Positions 9,100 to 19,353 of a stretch of 64,000 nucleotides of DNA are shown here, in pieces. The notes beneath the pieces are model-generated. The model searched no databases. It saw nothing but the letters and a program-made list of their open reading frames with translations, and was not told where the DNA came from. Source of the stretch: Crocinitomicaceae bacterium. Lineage in GTDB: Bacteria; Bacteroidota; Bacteroidia; Flavobacteriales_D; Crocinitomicaceae. The translations under genes were made by a program, and so were the position numbers. The DNA lies in assembly GCA_023957475.1 (NCBI GenBank), contig JAMLHA010000003.1:204729-268728 (forward strand), given 5' to 3'. Each line of letters opens with the position of its first letter. Within the stretch, counting starts at the first letter, position 1.

Positions 9100-10983
9100 C
9101 TATTTTGAAATCAGATAGATACTATTCACAAAGTCTAAGATATACTTGCTTGAATTTTCGTACTTGTTATCAAACGTATAAACCAAGTTGAATTTCGTGT
9201 TTTTTCGTGAAGTTTTGGATGAAGTCAATTTCATAAAACCACCTTTTCCTCTCATGGCATCAACAATTTCATTTTGTTCTCCACTGAATAAATCTCTTGG
9301 TAATTTATCAATAGTTGTTCCCCAATCCACTTCTGCATACATAAACCCATTGGATTTAATTTCTTTTGCTTTCTTACCACTTATAGCATCGGCATTGTAA
9401 CCATTGTTGTGGTTTAGAGCCAAATCTTCATCATTCGTAAAAATGAAAAGTCCATTTTTATTAATCAAATAAAGAGGAGCTGCATTCAAAATAGCGTTAT
9501 TAACGACCCAATAACCATCTTTTTGTTGCATATCTTTTCTAATTCTTTTAACTCGATAAAGCAATCTATCTAATACATCTGATTTAGCAGTTGAAAACCC
9601 CAATGTAAAAATAGGCATATCCTCTTCTGCTTCTACTTCCTGTTCTGAATATTCAAATGTATCCTCATCATAATCAAAGATGATTTTCTTTGTTTTTACC
9701 TTTTTAATACCGTTAAACGTTCCAAACAGACTTCCTTTAACACTTCCAAATAAGGCGTCCTTATTAATGTATTCGTTTAAAATATCTAATAATAACAACG
9801 AAAACGCAACTTCTTCATCGTCTTCTTTATCTAAAATTGGAACAATCACTTCATACGCTTTTTCATACGCACTTCTTAGATTAACATTGTAAGTAAAAAA
9901 CGATGAATTGTTTTTATGAATGTATTTTAAAATGTTGCTATCAAATTTTGTATCGTTTAACTGTTGGTAAACGGTTCCTAGCTTATCACCATAGTTAGAT
10001 GTAGCTTTAAATTCTATGTTGTTTTCATTCAAAAAGATATCGCCAATAATTAAATTACCTGTATATAAGTCTTTTAACTCATTAAACAACCCTGGCAACA
10101 TTGTTCTCAAGTACCAAAAACTTTGATTTTTTTCAAAATTTCGTGAATTATCTAAGTAAAAAATTCCATCAGACTGATTGTTTATTTGTTTGGCAAAACG
10201 GTTGTCATAGCTTATTAAATTTTCGTTATTAATAAACATTCCGTTCAACAAGTCCTCCAAATAGGTAATTTGAAGTGAAACAAAAATACTATCTCTTAAT
10301 TCCCAATAAGTTTTTCCAGAAACGATGTCTTTTACCTCTTCAAAAACAGGTTCCTCTGTACCAGAAACCGTATCTTTAAAGATTTGCTCTTGATTAATAA
10401 CCTCTTCTGTTTCAACATCTAATATATTGTTTTCAACATTGTCAATCATGTAATCATTATCATACGCTCCCATGTAATAATCATTTCCACGAGCATACCA
10501 CAAAGAGTCGGTAACCTCAACAATTCGATCATTGATTGGTTCCACTCGAATTAATAAACCACTCTTTCCTTTAATAATTAATCGATTAAAATAAGAACTG
10601 TAGTACTGAATATTTGGGTAAATAGATTCTTCTTTTTCAAAATCATCAAATGCTTCAAAGAATTTTTGTTCATCAGAGATACCAAAAGTAAAACCAGAAA
10701 TTTCATAATCAAACGTTTTACCATAAAAAATGTTTAACTTTTGTTCAAAATCAATACCCGCATCTTTGATTGATTTTCCAGAAGTAGAACCATCAAAAAG
10801 CTCTTGTTGAATATCAATCATAAAATCGTATTGTATCAATTCATCCAACGAAACTTTTTGAAAAACAGATAAGTTATTTATACTTAAAACAGTAACGGCA
10901 TCCTTTGGTATAAGGTCTTGAGATAATTGACTATAAGCAACACTGCTACATAGAGTTAGAATAAGTAAAGCTAAATGCTTCAT
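9100..10983 (-). CDS. Exported protein of unknown function, DUF4836-like
   Basis: 627 residues. Signal peptide MKHLALLILTLCSSVAYSQ (residues 1-19). The mature start LIPKDAVTVLSINNLSVFQK resembles the opening of DUF4836 family proteins of Bacteroidota; I recognise only this N-terminal pattern, so the family call is tentative. A very acidic insert (TEEVINQEQIFKDTVSG, then EEPVFEEVKD) occupies about 190-225. Probably periplasmic. First gene of a two-gene operon; a -7 element is at 11002-11009. Confidence 0.65.
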   Translation of the reverse strand: MKHLALLILTLCSSVAYSQLSQDLIPKDAVTVLSINNLSVFQKVSLDELIQYDFMIDIQQELFDGSTSGKSIKDAGIDFEQKLNIFYGKTFDYEISGFTFGISDEQKFFEAFDDFEKEESIYPNIQYYSSYFNRLIIKGKSGLLIRVEPINDRIVEVTDSLWYARGNDYYMGAYDNDYMIDNVENNILDVETEEVINQEQIFKDTVSGTEEPVFEEVKDIVSGKTYWELRDSIFVSLQITYLEDLLNGMFINNENLISYDNRFAKQINNQSDGIFYLDNSRNFEKNQSFWYLRTMLPGLFNELKDLYTGNLIIGDIFLNENNIEFKATSNYGDKLGTVYQQLNDTKFDSNILKYIHKNNSSFFTYNVNLRSAYEKAYEVIVPILDKEDDEEVAFSLLLLDILNEYINKDALFGSVKGSLFGTFNGIKKVKTKKIIFDYDEDTFEYSEQEVEAEEDMPIFTLGFSTAKSDVLDRLLYRVKRIRKDMQQKDGYWVVNNAILNAAPLYLINKNGLFIFTNDEDLALNHNNGYNADAISGKKAKEIKSNGFMYAEVDWGTTIDKLPRDLFSGEQNEIVDAMRGKGGFMKLTSSKTSRKNTKFNLVYTFDNKYENSSKYILDFVNSIYLISK

Positions 10984-11001
10984 AGGAATGAATTTTGATT
11001 A

Positions 11002-11009
11002 CAAATCTA
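11002..11009 (-). promoter_or_regulatory. Candidate -7 element (TAGATTTG)
   Basis: Minus strand TAGATTTG matches TAnnTTTG and ends 18 nt upstream of the ATG at 10983. At the 19-bp -33 position the sequence is TTA rather than TTG. Confidence 0.5.
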
Positions 11010-11040
11010 CATAAAATTAAGATAGATTTAATGTAATTAA

Positions 11041-11238
11041 CTTAATTTAATAGGACAAACGCATTTAAATTTAGGGTTAATTCCTATAGGTTTCTCTGAC
11101 TACGTCATCGAAATGGCGCGTTACAGTGTTCAAAGTAAGGGGAGGATCTAATAAACTAGTTTATTCTTTATTGATTTTTAACCTTACTTTGAACAATGGT
11201 AGATTGAAAATTAAATGCGTTTTCCCTGCTTAATTTAA
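11041..11238. mobile_element. MITE-like element with 18-bp terminal inverted repeats and 10-bp flanking duplication
   Basis: Core 11051-11228. The left end TAGGACAAACGCATTTAA and the right end read inward on the other strand CAGGGAAAACGCATTTAA match at 15 of 18 positions. It is flanked on both sides by the direct repeat CTTAATTTAA (11041-11050 and 11229-11238), a candidate target-site duplication. Inside is a perfect 14-bp inverted repeat (TGTTCAAAGTAAGG at 11127-11140 with 11182-11195) around the perfect palindrome AATAAACTAGTTTATT (11150-11165). No coding capacity. The left half (11051-11144) recurs at 42502-42595. A 10-bp duplication with ~18-bp ends would fit mobilisation by an IS4-type transposase (inference). 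Confidence 0.7.
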
Positions 11239-11250
11239 AGAAATCTTATT

Positions 11251-11258
11251 TAGCTTTG
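11251..11258 (+). promoter_or_regulatory. Candidate -7 element (TAGCTTTG) for the HAD gene, leaderless arrangement
   Basis: TAGCTTTG matches TAnnTTTG and ends 4 nt before the ATG at 11263. It lies just outside the right flank of the MITE-like element. No -33 TTG at 19 bp. Confidence 0.45.
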
Positions 11259-11262
11259 TAGT

Positions 11263-11877
11263 ATGGATTTCCAAGAACAATTATCTCAGTTTGATTTTAT
11301 TCTATTTGATTTGGGTGGAGTAATTATTGATTTAGATTACAACGCAACTGTTCGAGCTTTTCAAGAAATGGGGCATCAACAATTTAATGAAATATATTCA
11401 CAAGCTGTTCAAACTGACCTTTTTGATCGTTATGAAATGGGACAATTGTCATCTCCTCATTTTATTAATCAACTAAAGGGAATGATGCAAATAGATTATT
11501 CTCCCAATCAATTGGTGCATGCTTGGAATAAGATGATTTTACGTTTTAGGCCAGAAAAATTAGCTTTTTTAGAAACTTTAAGAACAACTAAAACAATTGG
11601 TTTATTAAGCAATATCAACGATTTACACGAAGATTACGTAAAGAGAAAACTAAAAGATGTTTCATCCAAACAATTGGAAGATTTTTTTGACTATACGTTT
11701 TTATCACATCGCATTGGAATGAGAAAACCCAATGAGGAAACATTTATTTACGTTTGTAAGCAAATGGGTGTACAACCTCATCAAGTATTGTTTATTGACG
11801 ATAGCAAACAACACATCGAAGGAGCTAAAAAAGTAGGGTTAGCTACTTATTTGTTTCCACAAAATGAAGGATTTTAA
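11263..11877 (+). CDS. HAD-superfamily (HAD-IA) phosphatase
   Basis: 204 residues, about the usual length. Motif I is FDLGGVIIDLD (~15-25) with nucleophile Asp16; the +2 residue is Gly, as in the YihX-like sugar-phosphate phosphatase subgroup. Motif II is LLSN (~125), motif III Lys lies in GMRKPNEETF (~154), and motif IV is FIDDS (~182). Cytoplasmic hydrolase, probably of a small phosphorylated metabolite; substrate unknown. Its stop overlaps the stop of the convergent LacI-type gene by 4 nt. Confidence 0.88.
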   Translation: MDFQEQLSQFDFILFDLGGVIIDLDYNATVRAFQEMGHQQFNEIYSQAVQTDLFDRYEMGQLSSPHFINQLKGMMQIDYSPNQLVHAWNKMILRFRPEKLAFLETLRTTKTIGLLSNINDLHEDYVKRKLKDVSSKQLEDFFDYTFLSHRIGMRKPNEETFIYVCKQMGVQPHQVLFIDDSKQHIEGAKKVGLATYLFPQNEGF

Positions 11878-12866
11878 TGAGACTTTCGTTCAATTAATTT
11901 ACAAGTTCTCAAGTTTTGATTGCCTGGCTCCAAATGATCTTTAATTCGAGCCAATACACGATCAACTGCTTGTTTACCAATTTCTTTTATCGGTTGACGT
12001 AGTGCTGTTATAGGTGGTTCAACAAATTCAAATGCTTCGTCATCATCAAAACAGATTAAGCGAGCATTCTTACCTATTTCAGATTTGTTATTGCGCAAGC
12101 TAGCAAGTAATTTCATGACAACCACATTGTTTAAAACCAAGAAAGAATCAAATTGATTGTTTAATAATTCTTTGATAACAGTATTTGCTTTTGATTGACT
12201 ATCAGGAAGCTGAACAAGTTCCATGGGTATGTTTAACTCATCACATGCTGCTCTTGCTCCTTTAATACGATCTTCTAATGTTACAACTAAACTATTAGCC
12301 TTAAAGATAACTGCTAATTTGTTGGGTTTTTTTGAAAATTTACCAATCAGATTTTTTGCTTCAGTAAAATTATCTACTCCAACAAAATCCATTGATGGAT
12401 CTACTGGTCTATCTGCAAATACAATTGGAATTTTTGTTTCTTTTAAGATAGTTTCTAATTTTTCTATTTTATTACTTGGAGAAACAATCATTCCATCAAC
12501 AGAACGTTGAAACAATTCACGTATTAAGCTCAGTTCCAATTTATCATCGTCGTTTGTATTTACGATAAATAAATTGTATCCATTTGCATGTAATTGTTCT
12601 TGGATAGACTTACACAATTCCGCATAAAATGAATTCGAAATATCGGATACAACTAAACCAATGGTTTTCGTCTCACCTTGACGAAGGCTTTTTGCAAAAA
12701 AGTTGGGTACATACTGCATTTCTTTAGCAGTATCCTGAATTATCTTTTGCTTTGCCTTACTAATATTAAATTGGTCGCCTTTACCGTTTAAAACAAAAGA
12801 AACGGTAGCTTTAGAAACGCCAACTGCTTTTGCAATATCTTCAAGGGATGTTCTCTTTGTTTTCAT
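11874..12866 (-). CDS. LacI-family transcriptional regulator
   Basis: 330 residues. N-terminal LacI helix-turn-helix (LEDIAKAVGVSKATVSFVLN, residues 8-27), hinge ~45-60 (YVPNFFAKSLRQG), then a periplasmic-binding-protein-like effector domain beginning TIGLVVSDISNSFY (~68) with DRPVD (~150) and ICFDDDE (~270). These normally bind a sugar or nucleoside and repress nearby genes. No sugar-use genes are adjacent, so the effector is unknown. Last gene of the rpoN operon, 21 nt after the M48 protease gene; convergent with the HAD gene. Confidence 0.9.
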   Translation of the reverse strand: MKTKRTSLEDIAKAVGVSKATVSFVLNGKGDQFNISKAKQKIIQDTAKEMQYVPNFFAKSLRQGETKTIGLVVSDISNSFYAELCKSIQEQLHANGYNLFIVNTNDDDKLELSLIRELFQRSVDGMIVSPSNKIEKLETILKETKIPIVFADRPVDPSMDFVGVDNFTEAKNLIGKFSKKPNKLAVIFKANSLVVTLEDRIKGARAACDELNIPMELVQLPDSQSKANTVIKELLNNQFDSFLVLNNVVVMKLLASLRNNKSEIGKNARLICFDDDEAFEFVEPPITALRQPIKEIGKQAVDRVLARIKDHLEPGNQNLRTCKLIERKSH

Positions 12867-12887
12867 GTAGTAGTCTTTTTTGTTATT

Positions 12888-13685
12888 CTAAGGTAATTTT
12901 TTCTGCATTGCCTGATATTCAGCTATGTAGCTATTTCTACCTGTACAACCTTTGTTATTTTTTTGATTATGAAAATTTTCTATTCTATTTTCTGGGTTTG
13001 GGTGCGTGTTCAAAAACTGAGGAATTTTGGAGCCTCCTTGTTGCTGAATCTTTTCAAAGAAACCAGCGCCTCCATCTGCGTTGTAATCCGTGTTGCACAA
13101 ATAGTGAACTGAACGTTCATCAGCCTCTGATTCATGATTTCTAGAAAATTTTAATCCAATTAAACCTGCTGTAACAGTTTTTATCAACTCTCTATTTCCA
13201 GCCAACACGTCCAACAATGTTTGAATACCGTACATTGTTGTCATTTGACGTGTAGAGTGACGCATATCAGCGTGTCCAATCTCATGTCCAAGTACTCCTG
13301 CCAATTGATCTTCTGACTCTAAAAATTTCAAAATTCCAGTATAAACATAGATGTATCCTCCTGGAGTACAAAAGGCATTGACAGTAGAATCATCATGAAT
13401 AACTTGTACTCTCCAACCAAAATCATCTTTGTGAGCAACATTCCCAGAATTTAAAATTTTATTTCTAACTTTATAGATGTATTGATACACAGAACTGTAT
13501 CTTACAGAATCCAATATCGGATACGTAGTTGGGTCAGATGCAATTTCATTGGCAACCTGTTCACCAAATTCTTTATCTTGCTGTATTGTAAATAGATTAA
13601 TTCCTTGTCCACCACCATTGCTGCTAGAACCACAACCAGTTAATAGAAATAAAGACAAAATGCCTAAAAATAAAGATATTCTCAT
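12888..13685 (-). CDS. M48-family metalloprotease, lipoprotein
   Basis: 265 residues. Lipobox LLTGC (Cys18) followed by a Ser/Gly linker. Peptidase M48 zinc site HEIGH at 134-138 (HExxH) and the third-ligand motif ESEAD at 185-189. C-terminal LNTHPNPENRI is typical of the BepA/YcaL-like branch, which degrades or refolds misassembled outer-membrane proteins in the periplasm. Compact, with no TPR domain, unlike BepA. Cotranscribed with rpoN, a membrane protein and a LacI regulator (gaps 7 and 21 nt). Confidence 0.92.
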   Translation of the reverse strand: MRISLFLGILSLFLLTGCGSSSNGGGQGINLFTIQQDKEFGEQVANEIASDPTTYPILDSVRYSSVYQYIYKVRNKILNSGNVAHKDDFGWRVQVIHDDSTVNAFCTPGGYIYVYTGILKFLESEDQLAGVLGHEIGHADMRHSTRQMTTMYGIQTLLDVLAGNRELIKTVTAGLIGLKFSRNHESEADERSVHYLCNTDYNADGGAGFFEKIQQQGGSKIPQFLNTHPNPENRIENFHNQKNNKGCTGRNSYIAEYQAMQKKLP

Positions 13686-13692
13686 TTTCTTG

Positions 13693-14349
13693 TTAAAAAT
13701 TTGAAATTAGTATAAAGTCTGTTACAAAAGTAATAAAGAAACCAATGCAAAAACCAGTAATTAGTTCTGAATTTGAATGTTTATTTAATTTTATTCTTGA
13801 AGTGATAATAATACCGCTCAACAAACAAGCAGCATATAGTGGCCAAATAACAGCTATTGATTGATCTAAGTAATAGGCAAAGATGTAGCCTAAAAACAAT
13901 CCAGCGCCCGCTGCATGGAGGCTAATTTTGTAGTGAAAATTGATTAGTGCATATACAAATGATGCAATGATTCCCGAATAAGCCAAACTAAATAAATGCT
14001 TAGAAAGTGTAATTTGATGATTAAACTTATAGAGCATTATTAATAACATTAGTTGAAATATACCAGTAAAAATGATGGGGATAAACCGCTCTTTTTGGTG
14101 TTCTAATTCAATGGATGAAATTTGTCTTGTCAATTTCATTATAAGCAAAGTAGTTACTGGAAAAACCCAACAGAACAAAGTAAAAGAATTAAAAAAAAAC
14201 TGTTTAATAGATGGTTCTATAAAATACAATGAATTGATTTGAGTTTTAAAATCAATGTAGGTCGGTGTATAAAACACAATCGTCAATGCAATCAAAGGCA
14301 TTGATAGCGGAATAAAAATATAGGAGATTAATCTAAAAAAAGTATTCAT
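13693..14349 (-). CDS. Multi-spanning membrane protein, PAP2-like
   Basis: 218 residues from the ATG at 14349, which follows the rpoN stop by one base (TAA-A-ATG); an in-frame ATG at 14376 lies inside rpoN and is less likely. About six or seven hydrophobic segments. The motif YKISLHAAGAGLFLGYIFA (~140-158) resembles the conserved region of PAP2-like proteins in Bacteroidota, and an Arg/Lys/Glu segment (LEHQKERFIP) lies near 85. Phosphatase activity is not shown; lipid-related function is a guess from resemblance. Conserved position after rpoN suggests cotranscription. Confidence 0.7.
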   Translation of the reverse strand: MNTFFRLISYIFIPLSMPLIALTIVFYTPTYIDFKTQINSLYFIEPSIKQFFFNSFTLFCWVFPVTTLLIMKLTRQISSIELEHQKERFIPIIFTGIFQLMLLIMLYKFNHQITLSKHLFSLAYSGIIASFVYALINFHYKISLHAAGAGLFLGYIFAYYLDQSIAVIWPLYAACLLSGIIITSRIKLNKHSNSELITGFCIGFFITFVTDFILISNF

Positions 14350-14350
14350 T

Positions 14351-15802
14351 TTATAATTCTTTGCGCAACCTGGCAACAGGAATATTTAATTGCTCTCGGT
14401 ATTTTGCAATTGTTCTTCGAGCAATATTATAGCCTTTTTCGTTGAGTATATCTGCCAATTTTTCATCTGTTAAAGGTTTCTTTTTTGTTTCACCTTCAAT
14501 AGCATCTGTTAGAATTTTTTTCACTTCCATCGCAGAAACTTCTTCGCCTGTATCTGTTGAAATGGCTTCAGAGAAAAAGTATTTTAATGGAAAAACACCA
14601 TAATTTGTTTGCACATATTTACTATTTGCTACACGAGAAATTGTTGAAACATCTAATCCAACGGCATCGGCAATATCTTTAAGCACCATTGGTCTCAACT
14701 GTGTTTGATCACCTGTTAAGAAAAACTCTTCTTGGTACTTCATGATTGCAGTCATGGTGTAAAGCAAGGTGTTTTGTCGTTGTTTGATAGCATCAATAAA
14801 CCATTTAGCTCCTTCTAGTTTCTGCCGAACAAATTGCAACGCTTCTTTATCGGATTTACTTGGTTTTGCTCCTTCGGAATAGCTTCTAAGCATATTTTCA
14901 TAATCTCTGCTTACTTTTAGTTCTGGTGCATTTCTACCATTGATGGAAAGTTCCAACTTACCTTCAAACTCATTAACTACAAAATCAGGAACAACTTGCT
15001 GGTTATTTCTAGCACCATCTTTAGATGCGCCTCCTGGTTTTGGATTTAATTTTATAATTTCATCAATTGCCTCTTTTAAATCATTATCCTCAATTTCCAA
15101 TTTCTTTTGAATTTGAGCATAGTGTTTCTTTGTAAACTCTTCAAAATGATCCTCCAATATTTTCTTTGCGGTAAATTTTGTAATATCACCATCTTGCTTT
15201 CTGTTGATTTGCAGTAACAAACATTCTTGCAAATCACGTGCACCTACACCAGCGGGATCAAGGTCTTGGATCACTTTTAAAACATCTTCAATCTCTTTTT
15301 CGGTTACAGTAATATTCATAGAAAACGCCAAATCATCAACAATGGCATCAATATCACGTTTTAAATAACCGGCATCGTCTAAATTTCCAATTAACACATC
15401 GGCAATTAAATATTGCTTATTGTCCAAATCTATGAGAGATAACTGATCGGTTAGCATCTGATGAAAGGTCATTTCACCAGAAAGTGGTACAATATGTTCT
15501 TCATCGTCTTTGGAACGATTGTTTACTTGAGTTTTATAATCGGGAGTATCATCATCGAAGTAATCCGATAGATCAAAATCAGTATCGTTATCGGTATCTA
15601 CATCATTGTCGTAGTTATCTTCTTCGTTGAAATCATCATCCGAATCTTCTTTTCCTTCTTCTAAAGCAGGATTTTCTTCAATCTCTTGTTTAATTCGTTG
15701 TTCCAATTCCATTGTTGGTACTTGCAACAATTTCATTAATTGAATTTGTTGAGGAGACAATCGTTGTTCGAGTTTTTGAGCAAGATGTTGTTTTAATGCC
15801 AT
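14351..15802 (-). CDS. rpoN: RNA polymerase sigma-54 factor
   Basis: 483 residues from ATG 15802. Region I is glutamine-rich (LEQRLSPQQIQLMKLLQVPT, ~10-29). It is followed by an acidic linker (~50-100, many Asp/Glu), the core-binding domain (LDPAGVGARDLQECL), the central HTH (VSTISRVANSKYV) and the C-terminal RpoN box ARRTIAKYRE that reads the -24 element. It directs transcription from -24/-12 promoters and needs AAA+ activators; one such activator is encoded at 61072-62328. Head of a four-gene operon driven by the promoter at 15825-15854. Confidence 0.97.
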   Translation of the reverse strand: MALKQHLAQKLEQRLSPQQIQLMKLLQVPTMELEQRIKQEIEENPALEEGKEDSDDDFNEEDNYDNDVDTDNDTDFDLSDYFDDDTPDYKTQVNNRSKDDEEHIVPLSGEMTFHQMLTDQLSLIDLDNKQYLIADVLIGNLDDAGYLKRDIDAIVDDLAFSMNITVTEKEIEDVLKVIQDLDPAGVGARDLQECLLLQINRKQDGDITKFTAKKILEDHFEEFTKKHYAQIQKKLEIEDNDLKEAIDEIIKLNPKPGGASKDGARNNQQVVPDFVVNEFEGKLELSINGRNAPELKVSRDYENMLRSYSEGAKPSKSDKEALQFVRQKLEGAKWFIDAIKQRQNTLLYTMTAIMKYQEEFFLTGDQTQLRPMVLKDIADAVGLDVSTISRVANSKYVQTNYGVFPLKYFFSEAISTDTGEEVSAMEVKKILTDAIEGETKKKPLTDEKLADILNEKGYNIARRTIAKYREQLNIPVARLRKEL

Positions 15803-15824
15803 AATCAAATGCTAGATGATACTT

Positions 15825-15854
15825 CAAAAATACTTAAATCTTTTGGTATATCAA
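15825..15854 (-). promoter_or_regulatory. Promoter TTG-N19-TATTTTTG of the rpoN operon
   Basis: Minus strand: TTG at 15854-15852, 19-bp spacer, TATTTTTG at 15832-15825, ending 22 nt before the rpoN ATG. Full match to the Bacteroidota housekeeping promoter. Confidence 0.75.
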
Positions 15855-15865
15855 TGTTTTGAAAC

Positions 15866-15892
15866 AAAAAAAGCTGCTCAAATAAGCAGCTT
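15866..15892 (-). terminator. Rho-independent terminator after the 49-residue gene
   Basis: Perfect 8-bp stem AAGCTGCT (15871-15878) with AGCAGCTT (15885-15892), 6-nt loop, followed on the minus strand by a run of seven T. It separates the small gene from the rpoN promoter. Confidence 0.85.
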
Positions 15893-15912
15893 ATGTTCTT
15901 TTTGGTAAGAAA

Positions 15913-16062
15913 TTAATTCAGGTGAATTAATGTTTTTTTGTTCTTTACACTCATTGTTGTGAGTGATTTGCTGTAATTAAAAATTGCATTTACAATTTCA
16001 TTACTTGGAACAATTTCTTTTTTTTGTTTAATTAGAGATGTTTTGGGTAAACTTTTTAACAT
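15913..16062 (-). CDS. Small conserved-looking 49-residue protein
   Basis: Open frame of 49 codons from an ATG at 16062 to a TAA at 15913. The product is basic and Lys/Ser-rich; its core reads EIVPSNEIVNAIFNYSKSL. There is no signal peptide or membrane segment. It has its own terminator 20 nt downstream and no partner gene. The composition is normal protein rather than random, and the core reminds me of small uncharacterised Bacteroidota proteins with an NxYSKSL motif, but I cannot name a family. It could also be the coding part of a regulatory RNA. Confidence 0.55.
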   Translation of the reverse strand: MLKSLPKTSLIKQKKEIVPSNEIVNAIFNYSKSLTTMSVKNKKTLIHLN

Positions 16063-16139
16063 AGGCCTTAGAAATTAATTTAAGTTATATCTATGTTAAC
16101 GGCTCTAATTTAAATTTATTGTTTTAATTCCATTTAATT

Positions 16140-16523
16140 TTAATATGCCATTGGATTTTCTTTGATGTATGCTATTTTTTCTTGGAAAATAGACGCCATT
16201 CTCTTTGCTTGCCATTTGGCTTTATCCACTCCTTCTCCAATGAAAAAATCATCTAAAGTGGCATAAAACAACTCCAACCATCTATCAAAATGTTCCTTTT
16301 CTACTGGAAGATGAGCATGTGGAGGAAATGGTGCTCCAAAATAGGTGTGATCACCTAAAATAACAGTTTGCCAAAAGGTGTACATTTTTGCTAAGTGTTC
16401 TGGCCACCTGTTTTGGATTACATCATCAAAAATTTGTCTCAATAAATTATCTTCTCTTATACGCTTATAAAAGTCATCAACCAATAGTTGAATATCTTCA
16501 ATATGTGTAATTTCTTTTTGCAA
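16140..16523 (-). CDS. Group III truncated haemoglobin
   Basis: 127 residues, normal for group III (P-type) truncated haemoglobins. Matches include LLVDDFYKRIREDNLL at the N-terminus, the characteristic FWQTVILGDHTYFG segment (~50-63), PHAHLPVEKEHFDRWLELF (~68-86, with the proximal His in KEHFDRW) and a C-terminal MAY. These proteins bind O2, NO or sulfide; physiological roles are unsettled. Abuts the upstream membrane-protein gene with no gap (16523/16524), so the two are cotranscribed and probably act together. Confidence 0.92.
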   Translation of the reverse strand: MQKEITHIEDIQLLVDDFYKRIREDNLLRQIFDDVIQNRWPEHLAKMYTFWQTVILGDHTYFGAPFPPHAHLPVEKEHFDRWLELFYATLDDFFIGEGVDKAKWQAKRMASIFQEKIAYIKENPMAY

Positions 16524-16808
16524 TTAGAACATGAAGATTGTGGCAATCATAATCAATGTTTGCACAATAAAACCAAACAAGAAGATGCTTACGCAATATT
16601 TTCCTTTAACTTGAGCAATAAGTGCCACATTGTTGGCCATTGATGTAATTGCTGCAATATACATCCCCATATCAAAATGGACTTTAATTGACAACATTGA
16701 CGCAATTGCACCCCAACAACTAAGGAAAATTAACATGTTTGCCATTGCTCCAAAACGGTAAAATTCGAACCAATGAACTTGCTTTTGAAACCAACTTACG
16801 TTTTCCAT
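16524..16808 (-). CDS. Small membrane protein paired with truncated haemoglobin
   Basis: 94 residues with three hydrophobic segments (~18-38, ~45-62, ~72-94). An aromatic N-terminus (WFQKQVHWFEFYRFG) contains one His that could contact a cofactor. No family recognised. Directly upstream of, and touching, the haemoglobin gene, so a joint role in gas sensing, respiration or NO/O2 handling is plausible but is inference. Confidence 0.7.
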   Translation of the reverse strand: MENVSWFQKQVHWFEFYRFGAMANMLIFLSCWGAIASMLSIKVHFDMGMYIAAITSMANNVALIAQVKGKYCVSIFLFGFIVQTLIMIATIFMF

Positions 16809-16868
16809 AAAGTTTGTATTTAATTTTAATTTAGTTTAGTTTAATTAATTGACTATCAGTTAGTTTGT

Positions 16869-16896
16869 AAAAGATAGCGTTTTAAATAATAATCAA
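16869..16896 (-). promoter_or_regulatory. Candidate promoter of the haemoglobin operon
   Basis: Minus strand: TTG at 16896-16894, 17-bp spacer, TATCTTTT at 16876-16869 (one mismatch to TAnnTTTG). The -33 element lies inside the arm of a 12-bp inverted repeat (16894-16927), which could act as an operator. Confidence 0.4.
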
Positions 16897-16927
16897 AATA
16901 GCCATAAAACACTATATGGCTATTTTG
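16894..16927. repeat. 12-bp perfect inverted repeat: icd terminator or operator
   Basis: CAAAATAGCCAT (16894-16905) pairs with ATGGCTATTTTG (16916-16927) around a 10-nt loop. On the minus strand it follows the icd gene by about 50 nt and ends in a T-rich arm, so it may terminate icd. It also overlaps the -33 region of the haemoglobin operon promoter, so an operator role is possible. Confidence 0.6.
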
Positions 16928-16978
16928 CAAATATAAAAGAAATTTAACTTCTACTAAATAATTTTCAATCTATTTTAT

Positions 16979-19300
<2,322 letters not shown>

Positions 19301-19353
19301 CTATTCTGAATTAAAAAAAAATTTTTTATCTTTACTTTTTAAAAACTAACTTT

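Noticed and set aside
12830..13144. 104-codon plus-strand frame across the LacI/M48 junction
   Set aside because: Antisense to two strongly supported genes; no recognisable domain.
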